Source: an uncultured Actinomyces sp.
Lineage (GTDB): Bacteria; Actinomycetota; Actinomycetes; Actinomycetales; Actinomycetaceae
Length of the DNA: 12,730 nt
Assembly (NCBI GenBank): GCA_902773415.1
Contig: CACYEE010000210.1
Coordinates: forward strand, 1-12,730
Direction: 5' to 3'
Part shown: one piece after another, positions 8,488 to 12,730 of the stretch
Numbering within the stretch: the first letter of the stretch is position 1
How the letters are laid out: every line of letters starts with the position of its first letter
Made by a program: the position numbers and the translations under genes
Notes under the pieces: generated by a model
Databases searched by the model: none
The model's input: only the letters and a program-made list of their open reading frames with translations
What the model was told of the DNA's origin: nothing

Positions 8488-8509
8488 GCGGCGTGTGGCG
8501 CGACGCCGC
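8488..8509 (+). terminator. GC hairpin just after hppA
   Basis: GCGGCGT (8488-8494) and ACGCCGC (8503-8509) form a perfect 7-bp stem with an 8-nt loop, starting 12 nt after the hppA stop. There is no U-run. Its position fits a U-less terminator or 3'-end stabiliser. Confidence 0.45.
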
Positions 8510-8613
8510 CGTCCCGGTGTGCTTGCGTCGAGCGCTGCATGCGGGTGGCGTGGGGCTGGGGTTCGTGCCTGCACTTGTTCCTTGTGGCGGTGCTGTCTCG
8601 AAAGCGTATCGCT

Positions 8614-8680
8614 GGGGTCGGACCCCTTTGATGCGCCGGATTGGGGACTGTCCCCTTTTGTGCGGGCTTGCCCGCGCGAG
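8614..8680. repeat. Tandem short hairpins and REP-like module between hppA and the patatin gene
   Basis: Two analogous dyads follow each other: GGGGTC-G-GACCCC (8614-8626) followed by TTTG, and GGGGAC-T-GTCCCC (8643-8655) followed by TTTTG. CGGGCTTGCCCGCGCGAG (8663-8680) follows directly and recurs with 16 of 18 matches at 10044-10061. CGGATTGGGG (8637-8646) recurs exactly at 9913-9922. This looks like a small dispersed repeat family of the REP kind; no transposase gene is nearby. Confidence 0.55.
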
Positions 8681-8715
8681 ACGCCCCCGGGGCTGGTCGG
8701 TGCCGGTGCGCGCAT

Positions 8716-8729
8716 GGGCCGGGCGGCCC
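8716..8729. repeat. Small GC inverted repeat before the patatin promoter
   Basis: GGGCCG (8716-8721) and CGGCCC (8724-8729) are perfect inverted arms separated by GG, 24 nt upstream of the -10 box at 8753. The position is compatible with an operator or part of the REP-like region. Nothing else was recognised in 8476-8764 besides the hairpins and repeats listed. Confidence 0.35.
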
Positions 8730-8752
8730 TGTCGGGGCGGAGCGCGGCGCAG

Positions 8753-8758
8753 TAGGCT
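8753..8758 (+). promoter_or_regulatory. -10 box TAGGCT for the leaderless patatin-like gene
   Basis: TAGGCT ends 6 nt before the ATG at 8765, so the predicted transcription start is the A of the start codon. No Shine-Dalgarno of useful strength and spacing precedes the ATG. Confidence 0.5.
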
Positions 8759-8764
8759 TGAAGC

Positions 8765-9895
8765 ATGAAGGTTGCACTCGTGCTTGGATCCGGTTCGGCC
8801 AAAGGCTACGCCCATATCGGCGTCATCGAAGAACTCAAGGCGCGCGGCCACGAGATCGCCGCGATTTCGGGAACGTCGATGGGCGCCGTGATCGGCGGGC
8901 TCGAAGCGGCGGGAGGTCTTGAGGATTTCGCGCGGTGGGCGCGTTCGCTGCGCCAGTTCGACGTGTTGCGCAACCTCGATTTCGCGTTGGGGCGCGGGGG
9001 AGTGGTCAAGGCGAAGCGGATCGTCGAACGGCTCGACGAGTTCTGCGGCGGCGCGCGAATCGAGGATCTTCCGATTCCGTATACGGCGGTGGCGACGGAC
9101 ATCACGTCGCGCCGCGAGATCTGGTTCCAGCATGGGCCGCTGGTGCAGGCCATGCGGGCCTCGATGTCGATGCCGGGGTTCATCACGCCGGTGATGCTGG
9201 GCGACCGGATGCTGGTGGACGGCGCGGTGCTCAATCCCGTTCCTGTGGAGCCGACCTTTTCCGTGCCGGCCGATGTGACGATTGCCGTGTCGCTGCATGG
9301 GCGTTCGGATCTTCTCGGCGTTCAGATGCTTGCCGATGCGGGCGACGTGGAGCCTGCGCGCGTGGAGGCCGACGGGGGCGAGGAGGAGTCGGAGGCCTTG
9401 GGGCGCAGGCTTGCGGCGCGTGTTGCGGGCCTTTTCGGGCGTTCGGGCGACGCGGAGGGCGACGAGGCCCGCGAGCCGGAGGAGGAGCGCGACCTTCGTG
9501 CGCGCCTGTCGCGGCTTGAAACGCTTTTGGATGCCGATGGGGGCGACGATGAGCGCGAGAACGGGGGCGGCGTCGGCGCGGCGCGGTCGGTCCCGCCGGC
9601 GCAGCCTGCGGGGGACGGTGCGGGGGAGGCCGAGCGGCCGGCCGGGGAGAGGGGTTCTGCGGCCGACCTTCTCGTTCATGCCGCCCGTTCGATTTCGATG
9701 TCCGAGGTGATGGAGATGACGCTGGCGACGATGGAGGACACTCTTGAGCGTGTCCGCGACGCCGTGTCGCCTGCCCATTTGCGGATCGAGGTGCCGGGGA
9801 ACGTGTGCGGCGCCCTCGAGTTCCATCGTGCCGCCGAGGTGATCGAGGTCGGGCGGGCGATTGCCGTCGAGGCTTTTGATCGGGCCGGCCTGTAG
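8765..9895 (+). CDS. Patatin-like phospholipase family protein, RssA-like
   Basis: Predicted serine hydrolase with a Ser-Asp dyad, probably cytoplasmic or membrane-associated (no signal peptide). Seen: the oxyanion-hole region LGSGSAKGYAHIG (7-19), nucleophile elbow GTSMG (36-40, S38), a PGF motif (137-139) and catalytic DGA with D152. The C-terminal segment SISMSEVMEMTLATMEDTL (309-327) and EFHRAAEVIEVGR (352-364) matches RssA/YchK relatives. Between them, about residues 192-300, is a low-complexity insertion rich in Glu, Asp, Arg, Gly and Ala, likely disordered, making the protein longer (376) than compact relatives of about 300. The substrate is unknown; phospholipid or acyl-ester hydrolysis is the family expectation. 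Third positions favour G more than in neighbouring genes. It stands alone between two repeat-bearing intergenic regions. Confidence 0.9.
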   Translation: MKVALVLGSGSAKGYAHIGVIEELKARGHEIAAISGTSMGAVIGGLEAAGGLEDFARWARSLRQFDVLRNLDFALGRGGVVKAKRIVERLDEFCGGARIEDLPIPYTAVATDITSRREIWFQHGPLVQAMRASMSMPGFITPVMLGDRMLVDGAVLNPVPVEPTFSVPADVTIAVSLHGRSDLLGVQMLADAGDVEPARVEADGGEEESEALGRRLAARVAGLFGRSGDAEGDEAREPEEERDLRARLSRLETLLDADGGDDERENGGGVGAARSVPPAQPAGDGAGEAERPAGERGSAADLLVHAARSISMSEVMEMTLATMEDTLERVRDAVSPAHLRIEVPGNVCGALEFHRAAEVIEVGRAIAVEAFDRAGL

Positions 9896-9912
9896 CGCGC
9901 CCCGCTTTTGAT

Positions 9913-10115
9913 CGGATTGGGGGTCTGTCTCATGGGGGCGCACTTGCTGTCGGGTGTCGGAAAGGGGACAGGCTGGTGTCGCATTGGGAGGCGGTTCCCT
10001 TCATGACGCTGGTCTGCCGGGGGCGACGGGCCGAAGGTCTGCGCGGGCTTGCTTGCGCGAGGCTGGAACGAGGGAGCTGCGACGGGGAGCGAAGCGAGCG
10101 GACGCGGTCCCCGCT
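9913..10115. repeat. REP-like repeat modules downstream of the patatin gene
   Basis: The gap 9896-10319 carries modules related to 8614-8680: CGGATTGGGG (9913-9922, exact copy of 8637-8646), an ATTGGG...TTCCCTT module (9983-10001) resembling ATTGGGG...CCCCTTTT at 8640, and CGGGCTTGCTTGCGCGAG (10044-10061, 16 of 18 with 8663-8680). A further inverted pair CGGGGA/TCCCCG (10083-10088 with 10108-10113) encloses a GCGAAGCGAGCG core. Short open frames here look spurious: no ribosome sites and atypical composition. Confidence 0.45.
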
Positions 10116-10190
10116 GCGAGCCGACGGCGGGCGCGCCCTTGTCGAGGAAGTCCGTGGATTGGTGCGTGTCGGGGCGACGCATGTTCGGAA

Positions 10191-10240
10191 GGTTACAGCT
10201 CGATAACAAATGTTCAGTTTTAAGGTTCCTTTGGTAGTGT
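10191..10240 (+). promoter_or_regulatory. AT-rich promoter region of the acyl-CoA synthetase-like gene
   Basis: About 10191-10235 is the most AT-rich stretch of the window. It includes the short dyad AACA-AA-TGTT (10205-10214) and a candidate -10 TAGTGT (10235-10240); the best -35 at acceptable spacing, TGTTCA (10211-10216), is weak. A leader of about 70 nt would follow, containing a hairpin (10251-10259 with 10268-10276, 8 of 9 pairs counting one G-U). The assignment is tentative. Confidence 0.4.
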
Positions 10241-10303
10241 AGGGCGCATTCGACGTGGGCCCTTCGACCCGCATCGGCGAGGCCAGACGAACGGAGCAAG
10301 GCG

Positions 10304-10312
10304 AAAAGGAGG
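10304..10312 (+). promoter_or_regulatory. Strong Shine-Dalgarno before the acyl-CoA synthetase-like gene
   Basis: AAAAGGAGG lies 7 nt before the ATG at 10320. It is among the strongest ribosome sites in the window and contrasts with the Shine-Dalgarno-less starts of ispE, marR, the patatin gene and typA. Confidence 0.8.
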
Positions 10313-10319
10313 CTGCGGC

Positions 10320-12023
10320 ATGAAGAGTTCCTTCACCCCCAACATCGCCGAAATCCTCGACCGCAGCGCGCTGCTGCGCGGATACCGCCCCTCCGTGACC
10401 TACCTGGACCGCACATGGACGGTCGGGGAGGTGACGGACGAATCGCGCCGGCTCGCCCAGCTTCTCCTCCAGACGGGCGTCAGTTCGGGAGACCGCGTGA
10501 TGATCGTCTCCCGAAACAGCCCGTACCATTTCGTCCTCCTCGCGGCCTGCTCGCGAATCGGCGCGATCATGGTTCCCGTCGCCGCCTCCCTCACCCGTTT
10601 CGAGGCCCAAAGCCTCGTCGACTTCTGTGCGCCGCGCGCCATCGTCTGCTCCCCGGAAGCCGCCGCCTTCGGCCTCTTCGAATCCTCGGGAACCCTCCTC
10701 CATTTCGTCATCGACGACGACCGTGCCGCCGGCCCGATCACCGATGCCCTCGCTGCCGGATACCTCGGGCTTGCCGCCGCGATTGCCCAGCACGACGGCG
10801 AGTTTCTCTGCGATTCCGAACGTCGGCCCGGCCTCGGAACCCGAGCCTACCCGACCGGCCCCGTGCTCATGCAGTTCGTTGCAGGCGAAGCAAGCGTTCC
10901 GAAAGCCGTGTGCCTCACCCAGGACAATCTCTTCTGGGCTGGGCGTAGCATGCGCGACGAACTCGCCTACGACGCCAATGACGTCACCCTCGTCGTCTCT
11001 GCGATGTCCAACGGGTCCGGACTTGGCGGTGCCGTTGCGAGCGTATTCGCCTCGGGAGGCCACATCGTCCTCGCACGCAGGCACGATGCCGACGAAATGC
11101 TCGACCTTATCGAATCGCGCCGCGTAAGCGTCATGTTCGCCGTCCCGGCCGTCTACCAGGCGATGATTCGGCGGCGAGCCGAACGGCCTGCGGACCTTTC
11201 CTCCCTCCGCCTGCCCCTCGTCGGCGGAGCGCCCGTCCCCGTCGCGCTGCTTCGCGAACTTTCGGCGCTCGGACTCGAACCGCTCAACGTCTGGGGAACG
11301 ACCCACATGGGCGGTCCAGGCATCTACATGCCCTACGACCTCGCCTTCGCCCGCCCCGGATCCATCGGACATCCGCTTCCCTACATCCAGACCCGCGTCG
11401 TCGACCCCGAAACTCTTGAGGACCTTCCCGACGGCACGGTCGGCGAGCTGCTTGCGCGCGGGCCTTCCGTCGTCCGAACTTTCTGGCACGGAAAGGAATA
11501 CGCCGACGCGGGCTTTGCCGACGGCTGGCTGCGCACAGGAGACCTTGTCGTCGCCGAAGGCCCCTTCCTCACCGTGGCGGGCCGCCGTCACGATCGGATC
11601 GTCACCGGCGGAACGAGCGTCTATCCGCTCGAGATCGAGCAGGTTCTCACGGCCTTTCCGGGCGTGCGCGACGTGGCCGTCTGCGGTATCCCCGGCGAGG
11701 CATGGGACGAAATCGTCGTCGCCGCGGTCGTGCTCGAACCCGGGGCTGCCGTTCCCGAGCTTGCACGGGTCCAGGAATTCTGTGCCCAGCAGCTCGCGGC
11801 CTTCAAGCTGCCCCGCCTGCTTCTCGTGCTTCCCTCGATTCCGCGCGACGAACGAGGAAACCCTCAGCGCGACGCGATCCGCAAGCTCGCCTCCTCGCCC
11901 TCGATGCCCCAGCCGGAACCCTTCCCGATTACCGCGACCGTGCCCGTCGTCATGGGTGGCGGCAGCGCGGATTCCAGCGTCGGGCTTCAGGCCGTCGCAG
12001 CACCCGTTCCCGTCGACTTCTAG
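10320..12023 (+). CDS. AMP-dependent synthetase/ligase family protein with degenerate active site
   Basis: A 567-residue member of the adenylate-forming (ANL) superfamily, most like fatty-acyl-CoA synthetases. The fold markers are clear: an N-terminal domain with RNSPYHFVLLAACSRIGAIMVP spread over 65-86, VWGTTHMG (324-331), DGWLRTGDL (401-409), GRRHDRIVTGG (421-431) and a C-terminal PLEIEQVL segment (436-443). Key catalytic positions are changed: the A3 P-loop, normally TSGTTGxPKG, reads FVAGEASVPKA (186-196); the A5 motif GxTE has His329 in place of Glu; the A8 GRxKD lysine is His424; and the A10 lysine is Asn514 (RGNPQRD, 512-518). A Pro/Ser-rich tail (about 525-567) is extra. The frame is open throughout, so it is not a broken gene. 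It could be a pseudoenzyme or an adenylating enzyme with unusual chemistry. It is a single gene with its own promoter, a strong ribosome site and a following terminator. Confidence 0.85.
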   Translation: MKSSFTPNIAEILDRSALLRGYRPSVTYLDRTWTVGEVTDESRRLAQLLLQTGVSSGDRVMIVSRNSPYHFVLLAACSRIGAIMVPVAASLTRFEAQSLVDFCAPRAIVCSPEAAAFGLFESSGTLLHFVIDDDRAAGPITDALAAGYLGLAAAIAQHDGEFLCDSERRPGLGTRAYPTGPVLMQFVAGEASVPKAVCLTQDNLFWAGRSMRDELAYDANDVTLVVSAMSNGSGLGGAVASVFASGGHIVLARRHDADEMLDLIESRRVSVMFAVPAVYQAMIRRRAERPADLSSLRLPLVGGAPVPVALLRELSALGLEPLNVWGTTHMGGPGIYMPYDLAFARPGSIGHPLPYIQTRVVDPETLEDLPDGTVGELLARGPSVVRTFWHGKEYADAGFADGWLRTGDLVVAEGPFLTVAGRRHDRIVTGGTSVYPLEIEQVLTAFPGVRDVAVCGIPGEAWDEIVVAAVVLEPGAAVPELARVQEFCAQQLAAFKLPRLLLVLPSIPRDERGNPQRDAIRKLASSPSMPQPEPFPITATVPVVMGGGSADSSVGLQAVAAPVPVDF

Positions 12024-12040
12024 TGACGCGGACCGTGCGG

Positions 12041-12070
12041 AGCGGACCTTGGCGACGCGCCGGGTCCGTT
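12041..12070 (+). terminator. Hairpin terminator after the acyl-CoA synthetase-like gene
   Basis: CGGACC (12043-12048) pairs with GGTCCG (12063-12068), and inside it GGCG (12051-12054) pairs with CGCC (12058-12061) around an ACG loop. This gives 10 pairs with a small internal bulge, extendable by a G-T and an A-T pair. It begins 17 nt after the stop and is followed by TTCATT and, slightly later, TTTT. The rest of 12071-12310 shows no recognisable gene or RNA. Confidence 0.55.
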
Positions 12071-12319
12071 CATTCCCGCATGTTTTCGGACTGACGGCAT
12101 GTTCGCATGGGTTCGTGTCAAACGCAGCGTCGTCGCGCCTTGCCGTTCCCTACGCTCCCGAAGGGCCGATCCTTGCGGCAGGACGGAGCTTTCGGGGCGG
12201 GAAACGTGCGTCGTCCATGCGACGGCACCCAACCCGTCCGCCTGCGAGAAACATTGCCGTGTCCGGAGCGCATAAGGCACTCCACACCCGCGGTACGTCT
12301 GAGAAAACCTTGCGGCGGC

Positions 12320-12325
12320 TATGAT
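12320..12325 (+). promoter_or_regulatory. -10 box TATGAT for typA, probably leaderless
   Basis: TATGAT matches TATAAT at 5 of 6 positions and ends 8 nt before the GTG at 12334, so the transcript would begin at or within 2 nt of the start codon. No Shine-Dalgarno lies in the short gap. The -35 region is weak. Confidence 0.55.
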
Positions 12326-12333
12326 TTGACACC

Positions 12334-12730
12334 GTGAGTGAACGCAAAGACCTGAGAAACGTTGCCATCGTGGCCCACGTCGACCACGGCAAGACGACGC
12401 TTGTGGACGCCATGCTCTGGCAGTCCGGCGCCTTCGGCGAGCGCGCAACCGTGGAGAAGACCGGCACCCGAGTCATGGACTCGGGCGACCTCGAACGCGA
12501 GAAGGGCATCACGATTCTCGCGAAGAACACCGCCATCGACTACCAGGGCCCGTCCGCGGCGGCATTCGGTTCGCCCCAGGGCATCACCATCAACGTCATC
12601 GACACCCCCGGCCACGCCGACTTCGGCGGCGAGGTCGAACGCGGCCTGTCGATGGTCGACGGCGTCGTCCTCCTCGTCGACGCCTCCGAAGGCCCCCTGC
12701 CGCAGACCCGCTTCGTGCTGCGCAAGGCCC
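12334..12730 (+). CDS. typA: Translational GTPase TypA/BipA, 5' part only
   Basis: Ribosome-associated GTPase of the EF-G/LepA group, involved in ribosome assembly and stress adaptation. Only the first 132 codons lie inside the window; the gene runs off the right edge with the frame open. Seen: P-loop AHVDHGKTT (14-22), switch-I region SGDLEREKGITILAKNT (50-66) with the REKGITILAKNTA wording typical of BipA rather than LepA or EF-G, and switch II DTPGHADFGGEVER (90-103). A short insert of about a dozen residues (71-83, Gly/Ala/Pro-rich) lies between strands before the DTPGH motif. The start is GTG with a -10 box 8 nt upstream and no ribosome site. Confidence 0.95.
   Translation, partial: MSERKDLRNVAIVAHVDHGKTTLVDAMLWQSGAFGERATVEKTGTRVMDSGDLEREKGITILAKNTAIDYQGPSAAAFGSPQGITINVIDTPGHADFGGEVERGLSMVDGVVLLVDASEGPLPQTRFVLRKA

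Noticed and set aside
8614..8659. CRISPR-like or tandem repeat array
   Set aside because: Only two short dyads with different core bases and no spacer periodicity; better explained as REP-like hairpins.
9954..10223. Short + strand frames (about 76-89 codons) between the patatin and synthetase genes
   Set aside because: No convincing ribosome sites, Arg/Gly-rich translations without similarity to anything I know, and overlap with REP-like repeats.
9930..11591. 553-codon - strand frame over the acyl-CoA synthetase-like gene
   Set aside because: No recognisable domain, Gly/Glu-biased composition, and it mirrors a gene with clear ANL motifs and a strong ribosome site on the + strand.

Overview
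The window is very GC-rich, with G or C at most third codon positions, and all nine recognisable genes lie on the + strand. The gene set and order point to a high-GC Gram-positive bacterium (Actinomycetota): a secreted DUF348-G5 muralytic protein, then rsmA/ksgA, then ispE, the order known from actinobacterial rpfB-ksgA-ispE loci. The unusual lysozyme-like C-terminus of the first protein suggests an Actinomyces or Bifidobacterium relative rather than Mycobacterium or Streptomyces. That placement is inference. No tRNA, rRNA, CRISPR array, insertion sequence or phage gene was seen.

Layout. 1-226: non-coding leader with a G-free tract and a good sigma70-type promoter. 227-5396: a compact four-gene cluster: rpfB-like cell-wall lytic protein, rsmA (16S rRNA dimethyltransferase), ispE (MEP isoprenoid pathway kinase) and an Uup-like ABC-F ATPase, with gaps of about 20-50 nt. 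5397-5578: a repeat region with two mutually exclusive long hairpins, then a MarR-family regulator (5579-6076). 6077-6363: a hairpin, a promoter and a long structured leader for the membrane pyrophosphatase hppA (6364-8475). 8476-8764: hairpins and REP-like repeats, then a patatin/RssA-like hydrolase (8765-9895). 9896-10319: further repeat modules and an AT-rich promoter region for an acyl-CoA synthetase-like protein (10320-12023). 12024-12333: a terminator and the promoter of typA/bipA, which runs off the right edge.

How the genes fit together. The first cluster combines wall remodelling, ribosome maturation, isoprenoid precursor supply and a ribosome-associated ABC-F protein: growth-linked housekeeping. 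HppA (pyrophosphate-driven ion pumping) and TypA (ribosome-associated GTPase) are also housekeeping. The MarR regulator, the patatin-like protein and the acyl-CoA synthetase-like protein are the accessory part.

Most notable observations: (1) the acyl-CoA synthetase-like protein has lost the key residues of the P-loop, the A5 motif and the A10 lysine, so it looks like a pseudoenzyme or a diverged enzyme; (2) ispE, marR, the patatin gene and typA each have a TAnnnT -10 box ending 6-8 nt before the start codon and no usable Shine-Dalgarno, which is the layout of leaderless mRNAs; (3) a 19-bp long-range stem competes with a 13-14-bp local stem after the ABC-F gene; (4) related REP-like modules occur in two neighbouring intergenic regions; (5) HppA carries the sequence marks of a K+-dependent enzyme. 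I found no clear new multi-gene system.
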